Source of the DNA: Bacteroidales bacterium
Lineage (GTDB): Bacteria; Bacteroidota; Bacteroidia; Bacteroidales; JAGOPY01
NCBI GenBank assembly: GCA_023229505.1
Contig: JALNZD010000005.1
Span: 1 to 64,000 of the forward strand
DNA length: 64,000 bases
Direction: 5' to 3'
Shown piece after piece: positions 1 to 7,682 of the stretch. How positions within the stretch are numbered: the first letter of the stretch is position 1; each line of letters starts with the position of its first letter. Position numbers and translations under genes: made by a program. The notes beneath the pieces were generated by a model. The model was not told the origin of the DNA, made no database searches, and worked only from the letters and a program-made list of their open reading frames with translations.

Positions 1-43
1 GACTTAACCAGAAAAAATATCAAGAATAGATAAGACATGAAAT

Positions 44-84
44 CCATTTTGAGATCATGTCGACGAAAAGTCGATCAAAAATGG
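44..84 (-). terminator. Candidate terminator hairpin downstream of gap
   Basis: An interrupted inverted repeat lies just past the end of gap. The outer arms are CCATTTTGA and TCAAAAATGG, and the inner stem is TCGAC-gaaaa-GTCGA. It would fold at the end of the minus-strand GAPDH transcript. There is no clean U-tract right after it, so this is a structural guess. I see no gene in positions 1-142. Confidence 0.4.
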
Positions 85-142
85 AAATCATGTCAAATCA
101 TCAATTAATTAATACTGATACACCCTCAGAAGATAGAAAAAT

Positions 143-1150
143 TTATTTGCCATCCATGGCCTTGAACAGCCTGATCAGGTCGACAACGCGGTTGGAGTAC
201 CCCCATTCGTTGTCATACCAGCTTAGCACTTTCACGATCCGGTTCCCGAGAACCCGGGTGAACTCAGGGTCGAAGATAGATGAGTAAGGATTGCCTACGA
301 CATCTGAAGAAACCCATTTAAAATCGGAATACAGCAGCACGTTTTTCATGCAGTCTGTTGCTGCAGCCGCTTTCATCGCTTTATTCACTTCTTCAGCCGT
401 AACATCTTTTCCGACTTCCACGACCAGGTCAACGACGGAACCATCGGGTACCGGCACGCGGGACGCCATCCCGTCGAGCCTTCCTTTCAGTTCCGGTATC
501 ACTTTACCAACTGCTTTGGCAGCACCGGTTGTGGTCAGGACGATGTTTTCGGCAGCAGCACGGCCCCGGCGCCAGTCTTTGTGAGGAACGTCGGCCAGGC
601 GCTGGTCGTTGGTATAAGCATGTGTAGTGGTCATCAGGCCGTCTATGATCCCAAAGGCATCATGAAGCACTTTAGCTACAGGGGCCAGGCAGTTCGTCGT
701 GCAACTTGCGTTTGAAACGATGCGGTGTTCCGGCTTCAGGCCATCATCATTCACACCGATCACGACCGTAAAGTCGATCTCATCTTTCGAAGGAACCGTC
801 AGGATAACCCGTTTGGCACCGGCCTGCAAGTGGCCTTCAAGTTGGGAACGCTTTCTGAAGACACCAGTCGCCTCTACAACGACATCGATATCTAAGTCTT
901 TCCACGGAAGCAGCGCCATATCGCTTTGGGAAAGCATCAGCACTTTCTCTTCCGGGGTTACCAGATAATCTCCTTCTATGTGAGCTTCACTGTAGAAATT
1001 TGACATCACCGTGTCGTATTTCAGCAGGTAAGCTAAGACATCATTGTCATAAAGGTCATTGATAGCAATGACATCAATATTTGGGTCGGCATCGAGGATT
1101 CTGAATACTGAACGTCCGATTCTTCCGAATCCGTTAATTGCTACTCTCAT
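143..1150 (-). CDS. gap: Glyceraldehyde-3-phosphate dehydrogenase, type I
   Basis: This cytosolic glycolytic enzyme oxidises glyceraldehyde-3-phosphate to 1,3-bisphosphoglycerate with NAD. The 335 residues match the normal length. The Rossmann motif NGFGRIGR is at residues 6-13. The catalytic motif SNASCTTNCLAP places the nucleophile at Cys150, with the partner His177 in TTTHAY. The C-terminal signature WYDNEWGYSNR is intact. The start overlaps the stop of the upstream GAPDH-like gene (ATGA), so the two are translationally coupled. A strong Shine-Dalgarno AGGAGG (1156-1161) precedes the ATG, which is unusual for this phylum. It should be the active member of the pair. Confidence 0.96.
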   Translation of the reverse strand: MRVAINGFGRIGRSVFRILDADPNIDVIAINDLYDNDVLAYLLKYDTVMSNFYSEAHIEGDYLVTPEEKVLMLSQSDMALLPWKDLDIDVVVEATGVFRKRSQLEGHLQAGAKRVILTVPSKDEIDFTVVIGVNDDGLKPEHRIVSNASCTTNCLAPVAKVLHDAFGIIDGLMTTTHAYTNDQRLADVPHKDWRRGRAAAENIVLTTTGAAKAVGKVIPELKGRLDGMASRVPVPDGSVVDLVVEVGKDVTAEEVNKAMKAAAATDCMKNVLLYSDFKWVSSDVVGNPYSSIFDPEFTRVLGNRIVKVLSWYDNEWGYSNRVVDLIRLFKAMDGK

Positions 1151-2175
1151 TTGGTACCTCCTTTCGCGGTTTTTTCCTGTAATAAATGGTATGCTCTGAT
1201 CACATCGAGGATGCGGCAGGCCTGGGCCAGGGCAGTGTGATACCAGACCAGGGTCTTGATCATCTTGCCTTGCGACTTCAGGGTAGCCAGCTTGTCGAAC
1301 ACCACCGCGTGGCGGTTATTGATGACATCGCTTGAAACGATAGGGTCTTCAGCTACCTGAACAAGATCTGGCAGTTTGGCTGCCGCCTCATACATGACTT
1401 CATTCACCTGATCGATGGTGACGTCCTTGTTTTTGAAGATCATGGTCAGATCAAGCAATGACCCATTGGGAATAGGGACGTTTAAGGACATACCTTCAAT
1501 TTTTCCCTTGAATTTGGGAAGAATTGAAGGTATCCACCTGGGTGTCGGTGTTTCGTTAGGGATGATGTTCTCTGCAGCGGAACGTGACCTGCGGAAATCG
1601 ACACCGGCCTTATCGCGAAGAGGCTGATCGGATGTATAAGAGTGCACTGTGGTCAGCATGGCATAATCTACACCGTATTTTTCATCAAAGAATTTCAGCA
1701 TCAATGCTGTAGCATTGGTTGTAGCCGATCCTGCCGAAACGATTTTGTCTTTAAGATCGATAGTATGATCATTCACACCCATGACCACGATGCGGTCGAT
1801 CTCATCTTCCGGAAGTGTGGATAGCACAACATGCGGCGCTCCGGCTTTCAGGTGCTTGTTGAGATCCTTTTTGCTTTTGAATATACCTGTGGCATCAATC
1901 ACGACATCGACATCAAAAATATCCCAGGGTACATCGCCTGGCGTGCCGCCGGTAACAACACGGGCGCGGCCGGCAGGAGAATTAATAAAATTTCCATCTT
2001 CCAGTGTAACACTTACCCGCCCCTTCACTTCTGCCTGCAACAGATATGCAAGAATATCCGGCTTGCCGTAGTCGCTGATAGCAACCACTTCGAACATATC
2101 ATCTTCCATGCAAAGCCGATAGATATGTCGCCCGATCTCCCCAAAACCCATAATTCCTAATCTTACTTTGCTCAT
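1147..2175 (-). CDS. GAPDH-family protein lacking the catalytic cysteine
   Basis: The whole 342-residue chain aligns with type I GAPDH: a dinucleotide-binding GFGEIGRHIY near the N-terminus, VVMGVND, TTVHSYTSDQ, SRSAAENIIP and IPNGSLLDL. The active-site segment reads SAGSATTNATA where an active enzyme has SNASCTTNC, so both cysteines are alanine. The nucleophile position is about residue 151 from the ATG at 2175. The NEWGY signature is replaced by WYHTALAQ. It cannot use the thiohemiacetal mechanism. It may be a regulatory or structural partner of the active enzyme encoded directly downstream, or act on another substrate. The start is ATG 2175 rather than TTG 2181. Confidence 0.88.
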   Translation of the reverse strand: MSKVRLGIMGFGEIGRHIYRLCMEDDMFEVVAISDYGKPDILAYLLQAEVKGRVSVTLEDGNFINSPAGRARVVTGGTPGDVPWDIFDVDVVIDATGIFKSKKDLNKHLKAGAPHVVLSTLPEDEIDRIVVMGVNDHTIDLKDKIVSAGSATTNATALMLKFFDEKYGVDYAMLTTVHSYTSDQPLRDKAGVDFRRSRSAAENIIPNETPTPRWIPSILPKFKGKIEGMSLNVPIPNGSLLDLTMIFKNKDVTIDQVNEVMYEAAAKLPDLVQVAEDPIVSSDVINNRHAVVFDKLATLKSQGKMIKTLVWYHTALAQACRILDVIRAYHLLQEKTAKGGTK

Positions 2176-2232
2176 AATCAAAAGATTAAATTATTATTTT
2201 AGAATTAATCAATCCTCATTTTAAAAGGCTTG

Positions 2233-2240
2233 CAAAGGTA
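2233..2240 (-). promoter_or_regulatory. -7 box for the GAPDH pair
   Basis: TACCTTTG on the minus strand matches the Bacteroidota -7 consensus TAnnTTTG. It lies about 57 nt upstream of the ATG of the first GAPDH-family gene. I see no clear -33 TTG at the expected distance. Confidence 0.5.
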
Positions 2241-2298
2241 TATACAATCATCGTATAAAATTAAAAACGCATATGAAAGTTTTAAATGCAGGAAATTA

Positions 2299-2365
2299 GC
2301 ATAGGGCATAAGGCATAGAGCATTTAATCCTCTAAGCTCTATGTTCTAAGCTCTTTGCTCCTTGC
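2299..2365. repeat. Inverted heptamer array before lepA
   Basis: Four 7-nt units of the type GCATAGA (2299-2326), a 4-nt spacer, then five units of the type TCTAAGC (2331-2365), which is the reverse complement of GCTTAGA. The two arms are therefore related inverted arrays. The right arm contains the -33 TTG of the lepA promoter. Confidence 0.75.
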
Positions 2366-2391
2366 TGGTTTAATAAAAATCTTTACTTTTG
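2362..2391 (+). promoter_or_regulatory. lepA promoter, near-leaderless
   Basis: TTG at 2362-2364, 19 nt of spacing, then TACTTTTG at 2384-2391 match the Bacteroidota -33/-7 promoter. The ATG is at 2398, only 6 nt past the -7 box. The transcript should start at or very near the start codon. Confidence 0.65.
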
Positions 2392-2397
2392 CAAACA

Positions 2398-4185
2398 ATG
2401 AATAACATCCGGAACTTCTGTATTATAGCCCATATCGACCATGGGAAAAGCACTCTGGCCGACAGACTACTTGAAATAACCGGCACGGTTACCGGCAAAG
2501 AAATGCAGGAGCAAGTGCTCGACGATATGGAACTGGAACGTGAACGCGGGATTACCATCAAGAGCCATGCGATCCAGATGGATTACAGGCATGAAGGGGT
2601 CGATTATAAGCTCAACCTCATTGATACGCCCGGCCACGTTGACTTTTCCTATGAAGTTTCCCGTTCTATTGCTTCCTGCGAAGGGGCATTGCTGATCGTA
2701 GACGCAACCCAGGGGGTGCAGGCACAGACTATTTCTAATCTTTACATGGCTATCGATCACGATCTTGAGGTGATCCCGGTTATGAACAAAATGGACATGG
2801 AGAACGCCATGCCTGATGAAGTGCGCGAGCAGATCGTCGACCTGCTGGGATGCAAGCCTGAAGAGATCATCGAATCCAGCGGGAAAACCGGTTATGGGGT
2901 GGATAATATCCTTGAAGCTATAATTCAGCGTATCCCTGCTCCATCCGGAGAAGAAAGCGCACCTTTGCAAGCCCTTATCTTCGATTCCGTTTATAATCAA
3001 TTCCGAGGGATCATTGCCTATTTCAGGATCTTTCAAGGAGTTATCCGTAAAGGGGACCTTGTCAAATTCGTCGCAACAGGGCGTGAGTATGAAGCCGATG
3101 AGATCGGGGTGCTGAAACTAACCATGGAATCGCGCCAGGAGATGAGGGCAGGAGATGTCGGATATATTATCAGTGGTATTAAATCTTCCAAAGAAGTGCG
3201 GGTGGGCGACACCATCACACATGTCAGCAGGCAATCGATTGCTGCCGTCAGCGGGTTCCAGGAGGTCAAACCGATGGTATTCGCGGGGCTTTACCCGGTA
3301 GATGCCGATGATTACGAGGAATTGCGGGCCTCGCTGGAAAGATTGCAGTTGAATGACGCTTCGCTGACCTTTGAGCCGGAATCCTCAGCAGCGCTGGGAT
3401 TCGGGTTCCGTGGCGGGTTCCTGGGCCTGCTGCACATGGAAATCGTCCAGGAACGCCTCGACCGTGAATTCGACATGGACGTGATCACAACAGTTCCCAA
3501 CGTTTCGTACCAGGTAGTCACCTATAAGGGCGAGACCATTGAGGTCCACAATCCGTCAGGAATGCCCGATATCAAATATATTGAGCACGTCAGGGAGCCC
3601 TATATCGTAGCGCAGATCATCTCCAAGGTAGAATATATCGGGTCGATCATGAAGCTTTGCATCGACAAGCGAGGCATCCTGAAGAATCAGGTTTACCTGA
3701 CCTCCAACCGGGTCGAGGTTACCTTTGAAATGCCGCTTGGGGAGATCGTTTTCGATTTTTACGATAAGCTGAAGAGCATTTCCAAAGGATATGCATCCTT
3801 CGACTACCATCATCTTGATTACAGGCCTGCCAAACTGGTCAAACTCGATATCCTTATAAACAAGGAACCCGTAGATGCCCTTTCCTCCCTGATCCATTCA
3901 GACCACAGTTATGAACTGGGGCGGAAAATGTGTGAAAAATTAAGGGAACTGATCCCGCGGCAGCAGTTCGAAGTAGCCATCCAGGCCGCTGTCGGTGCAA
4001 AGATTATCGCCCGTGAAACCATCAAGGCCTTGCGCAAGGATGTCACAGCCAAATGTTACGGCGGCGATATCACCCGTAAACGTAAACTTCTCGAGAAGCA
4101 GAAAAAAGGCAAGAAACGCATGCGGCTTGTCGGGAACGTCGAGATCCCGCAGAAGGCTTTCCTGGCGGTGCTGAAGCTGGATTGA
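2398..4185 (+). CDS. lepA: Elongation factor 4 (LepA), ribosomal GTPase
   Basis: This cytosolic translational GTPase remodels elongating or assembling ribosomes. The 595 residues fit the family. N-terminal G motifs are visible: AHIDHGKST (G1, the LepA type), DTPGHVDF (G3) and NKMD (G4). They are followed by domain II, the EF-G-like domains (GFGFRGGFLGLLHMEI) and the basic LepA C-terminal domain ending in KRKLLEKQKKGKKRMR. The start is ATG 2398; the longer frame begins at an unlikely TTG. The gene stands alone and has its own promoter. Confidence 0.97.
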   Translation: MNNIRNFCIIAHIDHGKSTLADRLLEITGTVTGKEMQEQVLDDMELERERGITIKSHAIQMDYRHEGVDYKLNLIDTPGHVDFSYEVSRSIASCEGALLIVDATQGVQAQTISNLYMAIDHDLEVIPVMNKMDMENAMPDEVREQIVDLLGCKPEEIIESSGKTGYGVDNILEAIIQRIPAPSGEESAPLQALIFDSVYNQFRGIIAYFRIFQGVIRKGDLVKFVATGREYEADEIGVLKLTMESRQEMRAGDVGYIISGIKSSKEVRVGDTITHVSRQSIAAVSGFQEVKPMVFAGLYPVDADDYEELRASLERLQLNDASLTFEPESSAALGFGFRGGFLGLLHMEIVQERLDREFDMDVITTVPNVSYQVVTYKGETIEVHNPSGMPDIKYIEHVREPYIVAQIISKVEYIGSIMKLCIDKRGILKNQVYLTSNRVEVTFEMPLGEIVFDFYDKLKSISKGYASFDYHHLDYRPAKLVKLDILINKEPVDALSSLIHSDHSYELGRKMCEKLRELIPRQQFEVAIQAAVGAKIIARETIKALRKDVTAKCYGGDITRKRKLLEKQKKGKKRMRLVGNVEIPQKAFLAVLKLD

Positions 4186-4212
4186 GGGCATGGAGGCGGG
4201 GAAGCGGGGAAG

Positions 4213-4884
4213 CTATTGCTTATAACATTCAACGAAGGCATTCCATTGCCGTTCGCTAAGCGTTTCGTGCAGAGCCTTAAAGAATTTCCGCAGGCAAACC
4301 TTTAATGTGTCATCCAGTTTTTCTTTAAAGTGCATTTCCCGGAGTTCCTTTTTAAAGGCTGCTTTCAGTTCAGTAACTTTTTCACGGAATTCTTCCTTGG
4401 TAATGGTCCCGTCCTGATAAGCATTCCACAAACGCTGGTACTTCACCTTGTACTTTTCACTCAGTTCACGGTAAATCGTCTTTGCCCGCTGAATGGCATT
4501 TTGTGTGCAAGCTTTGTATACTCGAAGATCCTGTTTGATCCCGGCTTTCTGGGTCTCTGATAACGATAGTCCTTTCAGGCAATGAATGAAAGAACGATCC
4601 CGGATAAATTTATTTTCAGCACTGATCCCATGTTCGTTTTCATCCATATAGGTCTCATCTGCAAGGAAATCTACCGCGATGCCATCATTGAACATGTATA
4701 TGGTCTGTGAAGAATCATCCGTTAGAACCTCTTGGTTGTCCATATCTGATCCTGCCTTGTCGACCATGATCATGATCTGATCCTCATAAGAGGATTGGTT
4801 ACCGGAATTTTCCTTTTTACAGGCTGAAAGTATTACCAGCGTAAACAATATAACTATAAATGATGTTGAACTGATTTTCTTCAT
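4213..4884 (-). CDS. Putative lipoprotein, unknown function
   Basis: The 223-residue protein begins with a lipoprotein signal peptide ending in LVILSACKK, so Cys21 is the likely lipidated residue. The second half, from about residue 105, is charged and helical, with an LSLSETQKAGIKQ segment that loosely recalls Spy/CpxP-type LTxxQ helices. It ends with LSERQWNAFVECYKQ. It may be a periplasm-facing chaperone-like protein, but I do not recognise a named family. A -7 box TATATTTG lies at 4919-4912 on the minus strand. Confidence 0.6.
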   Translation of the reverse strand: MKKISSTSFIVILFTLVILSACKKENSGNQSSYEDQIMIMVDKAGSDMDNQEVLTDDSSQTIYMFNDGIAVDFLADETYMDENEHGISAENKFIRDRSFIHCLKGLSLSETQKAGIKQDLRVYKACTQNAIQRAKTIYRELSEKYKVKYQRLWNAYQDGTITKEEFREKVTELKAAFKKELREMHFKEKLDDTLKVCLRKFFKALHETLSERQWNAFVECYKQ

Positions 4885-4911
4885 GGGATTATGATTTGAT
4901 GTTTATCAATG

Positions 4912-4919
4912 CAAATATA
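4912..4919 (-). promoter_or_regulatory. -7 box of the lipoprotein gene
   Basis: TATATTTG on the minus strand is a perfect TAnnTTTG, 27 nt from the ATG at 4884. No convincing -33 element is visible. Confidence 0.45.
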
Positions 4920-4984
4920 TTTAAAAATCAGGCTATCCCGTATTATATCATAAAAAGTTAGATTTATTCAAATATATTTTCCTT

Positions 4985-5084
4985 CTATGTGTTCTTCTAT
5001 GTCTATGTGCTGTAAAAATGAAAAATCGTCCATCGTCCATGAAAAATGGAATATGAAATTCCCCGCAGTCCAACTGCCAACTGC
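4985..5084. repeat. Degenerate heptamer repeats between two envelope genes
   Basis: The 214-nt gap between 4885 and 5098 has no gene. It holds three short runs with 7-nt character: TCTATGT copies (about 4985-5007), two ATCGTCC units (5025-5038) and two CAACTGC units (5071-5084). It looks like a weaker version of the arrays at other junctions. Confidence 0.5.
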
Positions 5085-5098
5085 CAGCTATCGCTTGC

Positions 5099-5668
5099 TC
5101 ACTTATTGTCAATAAACTCAAAAACCATATTACCCGTAGGCATATAGTCAGTTTTTGACCAGTAATAAATGCGTTCCGTATCAGTTAAAATTGATTCATC
5201 CGGTGGAATGGAAAATCTGACAACCTTCAGGTTATCCGGTATAATTAATTGGTAATCAGCTTGATCAAGTGGCTTTCTCCATCCGATCGTCGATTCCAGA
5301 ATATATTCCGCCCGATTGCCTGAAAGCTTTTGCCTGTATGAAATAAGAATCAACAATTCAGTATTGTCACCAAAATCTGCTCTAAAGACAATGCCATCTC
5401 TCCTATTACTAAGAGGTTCAACAGGTTCATTTGCCGTCAGGTTAAAAATGTAGATCGAGTCCACTTCTCCCATCAAAGAATCAACCTGAAACGGATAGAC
5501 CAGCGTAGCTAACTTATCTCCATTAGTTTTCAGGTAATAATTTCCTGTGACATAGAAATAATCCTTTTCAATTTTCATAGTAATATTCTCTTTATAAAAA
5601 GAGATATCCTGGCCAAAACCAATACTGTAAGAGATCAAAAAGATTAAAAAAAGAAGAGTCTTATGCAT
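5099..5668 (-). CDS. Exported protein of unknown function
   Basis: The 189 residues start with a signal peptide (MHKTLLFLIFLISYSIGFGQ). The rest looks beta-rich, with an YFYVTGNYYLKTNGDK region. I recognise no family. It ends 10 nt after the upstream T9SS-cargo gene on the same strand, so the two are probably cotranscribed and both act in the envelope. Confidence 0.55.
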   Translation of the reverse strand: MHKTLLFLIFLISYSIGFGQDISFYKENITMKIEKDYFYVTGNYYLKTNGDKLATLVYPFQVDSLMGEVDSIYIFNLTANEPVEPLSNRRDGIVFRADFGDNTELLILISYRQKLSGNRAEYILESTIGWRKPLDQADYQLIIPDNLKVVRFSIPPDESILTDTERIYYWSKTDYMPTGNMVFEFIDNK

Positions 5669-5678
5669 AAAACCGGGA

Positions 5679-6755
5679 TTATAGTTTGATGAATTTTCCG
5701 GTTTTCATAACCTGGTTATTCTTTTTCAGGCTATAAATTAGCGTCCCTGTTGTAACAGAACCTGCAGGTGCCCAGTCATATCGTTTTTGATCAGAGGATA
5801 ATTGGATCCGGTGAATTTCTCTCCCATCCAGGCTATAAATCAACAGACTTAATTCATCTGACGGATGACTATTTTTCAGATTAAAGTAAAATGTAACCTT
5901 ATCTGCAAAGGGATTTGGTGATATCGTAATAACATTTTCAACATCATTTTCTTTTGATTCAATCCCCTCTACCAGGCTTGTTGTAATAATATCCTGGTAA
6001 TGTGAAGAATCAGGTCGTAAACAGAAGTCAACTGGTTCAATTGTGTAATATTCCGATGGTGACGGTGGATGGTAATATTCAATTGTATCAAAAGTAAATC
6101 TTCGGGCAAAAATTCTTTCGGAAAATGAACCGTCAGGTTGGATTTGTATCGTCGTGTTCTCTACACCCGGAAGAAGGAAATAACCTTCAGTGAATGGATT
6201 ACCTAATAAGTCAAAAAACACTCCGGAAAAGCTGCCAAGAGCCCCTATCGTATCATTTTCAGAACCAATTGTAGGAGATATGTCTATGCAATAACTTCCG
6301 GTGTATGACCACTGCGTTTGGCTATAACTTAAGTAAATTACAGATTCTCCGTCCCGGATACAATCGAGATACGAGCCAGGGTAATTGCCAAATGCAACGG
6401 AATCAAACGGATCGTCCTCCCACGCATAACTGATTAGTTTCACAAAGTCTCCTTCCAGGTTGATTGAAACCGGATTTTCAAGATTTAAGCTGGTTATGAG
6501 TGCTAAGGAATCAAAGTATTGTGACCCTCCTCCTGGTATAAGAGTATAAAAGGATATAACTGAACTGCCAGAAGATGTTTTCAACACAATGGAGTCAATT
6601 TCAATGATACTCCATTCATAAAATCCCATTTCTATCGTCCAATTACCCGCACTATCAACGATAATTTCTGAAATAAAGGCCTGGGGTGTAGCAATATTTC
6701 CTCTTACAGAAGAAACAAGCGCAATGAATATTAAAACTGCAATGGACTTTTTCAT
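5679..6755 (-). CDS. Secreted protein with type IX sorting domain
   Basis: A 358-residue exported protein. The start is ATG 6755 (MKKSIAVLIFIALVSS signal peptide); the longer frame would add 25 residues before the signal. The last 80 residues form a type A C-terminal sorting domain: ISPNPFADKVTFYF near its start, a YSLDGRE strand, and a KTGKFIKL end. It should pass through the type IX secretion system to the cell surface. The middle has no recognised catalytic domain; it may be an adhesin or a structural cargo protein. Confidence 0.8.
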   Translation of the reverse strand: MKKSIAVLIFIALVSSVRGNIATPQAFISEIIVDSAGNWTIEMGFYEWSIIEIDSIVLKTSSGSSVISFYTLIPGGGSQYFDSLALITSLNLENPVSINLEGDFVKLISYAWEDDPFDSVAFGNYPGSYLDCIRDGESVIYLSYSQTQWSYTGSYCIDISPTIGSENDTIGALGSFSGVFFDLLGNPFTEGYFLLPGVENTTIQIQPDGSFSERIFARRFTFDTIEYYHPPSPSEYYTIEPVDFCLRPDSSHYQDIITTSLVEGIESKENDVENVITISPNPFADKVTFYFNLKNSHPSDELSLLIYSLDGREIHRIQLSSDQKRYDWAPAGSVTTGTLIYSLKKNNQVMKTGKFIKL

Positions 6756-6799
6756 TTTATTCAAATTAATAGTGATTTCTGTAACACATTTAATTTCCC

Positions 6800-6830
6800 C
6801 AAATATAAGAACAAAACGCAAGAAAAACAA
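6800..6830 (-). promoter_or_regulatory. Promoter of the T9SS cargo gene
   Basis: On the minus strand, TTG (6830-6828), a 20-nt spacer, and TATATTTG (6807-6800) fit the phylum promoter. The ATG is 45 nt further on at 6755. Confidence 0.5.
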
Positions 6831-6863
6831 TAAAATGTGAGGAAAATGTTGAAAAGTCCGGTT

Positions 6864-6968
6864 GAGATGTCATCTCATTTCATTCGTCCCTGACGGGACT
6901 TTTAAAGGCATTGCCCTTGCCGACCCCGGACTTCATCCGGGGCTATTTTCATTTGTCCTTAAAGGACA
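6864..6968. other. Four consecutive short palindromes
   Basis: The region holds GAGATG-t-CATCTC (6864-6876), GTCCC-tgac-GGGAC (6886-6899), CCCCGG-acttcat-CCGGGG (6924-6942) and TGTCCTT-a-AAGGACA (6954-6968). All are perfect stems with short loops, spaced 10-25 nt apart. They could be an untranslated structured RNA, a palindromic repeat cluster or stacked terminators. There is no gene between 6756 and 7195. Confidence 0.55.
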
Positions 6969-6980
6969 TATATTAAGCCC

Positions 6981-7028
6981 CCATGCTTCCATGCCTCCAT
7001 GCTTCCATGCCTCCATGCCTCCATGCTT
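6981..7028. repeat. Octamer tandem repeat, six copies
   Basis: Six exact-length units of CCATGCYT, alternating CTT and CCT endings. It runs straight into the heptamer array that follows. Confidence 0.85.
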
Positions 7029-7142
7029 CCCAGTTCCCGGTTCCCAGTTTGCAGTCCATTAAACCCGCCGACCGGGAACCGCCGACCACGAACTGCGAAC
7101 TGCGAACTGCGAACTGCGAACCGCGAACTGCGAACTGTAACT
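7029..7142. repeat. Inverted heptamer array upstream of the sigma factor
   Basis: The left arm has four units of CCCAGTT type (7029-7056). The right arm has eleven in-phase units from 7066 to 7142, mostly TGCGAAC with early CGGGAAC and CGCCGAC variants. CGGGAAC is the reverse complement of the GTTCCCG register of the left arm, so the arms are inverted. Short open frames through this repeat are not genes. Confidence 0.8.
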
Positions 7143-7168
7143 ATTCTCTCACTATTCCGTCTTATGCT

Positions 7169-7176
7169 TAAATTTG
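7169..7176 (+). promoter_or_regulatory. -7 box of the ECF sigma operon
   Basis: TAAATTTG is a perfect TAnnTTTG, 19 nt before the ATG at 7196 and 27 nt after the end of the heptamer array. The -33 position would fall just past that array; no clear TTG is seen. Confidence 0.45.
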
Positions 7177-7195
7177 GAATTTCAAAAACATCTGA

Positions 7196-7681
7196 ATGAC
7201 GGTTGCGGAATTCAACCAGTGCGTGGATAACCACTCCGACGGTGTGTACCGGTTTATCCTGAAAAATATAAGGGATGACCAGGCAGCTATGGATATTGTT
7301 CAGGATGCTTTTGAAAAAATGTGGCTGAAGTTCCGTGAAATAAGCCAGTCCAGAGCTAAATCCTACCTTTTTACAACAGCTTATCACCGGATGATCGATT
7401 ATATAAGGAAAGAAAAAAGGATGGACCGCCTTGACGCGAAAACTGAACCGCAGGACCATTACCATCACCAGTACAACGACCTGAAAGTCGTCCTGGATGA
7501 AGCCCTGCAGCGTTTACCGGAAATTCAGCTGTCTTTGATCCTGTTAAGAGACTATGAAGGATACAGTTATGAAGAAATCGGAAATATAACGGGACTAAAT
7601 GAATCGCAGGTGAAAGTTTATATTTTCCGCGGCCGGCTGGCACTGAAAAATTACCTGGTCAGCATCGAAAACCTTGTCTGA
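7196..7681 (+). CDS. ECF-type RNA polymerase sigma factor
   Basis: A 161-residue sigma-70 family protein of ECF size. Region 2 includes DIVQDAFEKMWLKF and AYHRMIDYIRKEKR. Region 4 is LPEIQLSLILLRDYEGYSYE, then the HTH ITGLNESQVKVYIFRGR. It directs RNA polymerase to a small regulon. It is followed one base later by a one-TM protein that is probably its anti-sigma factor, then by a GIN-domain surface protein that may be its target. Confidence 0.9.
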   Translation: MTVAEFNQCVDNHSDGVYRFILKNIRDDQAAMDIVQDAFEKMWLKFREISQSRAKSYLFTTAYHRMIDYIRKEKRMDRLDAKTEPQDHYHHQYNDLKVVLDEALQRLPEIQLSLILLRDYEGYSYEEIGNITGLNESQVKVYIFRGRLALKNYLVSIENLV

Positions 7682-7682
7682 T

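Noticed and set aside
6862..7199. Several short open frames rich in Cys, His and Pro
   Set aside because: They read through octamer and heptamer repeats, which stay open in more than one frame; the protein sequence is simply repeat translation.
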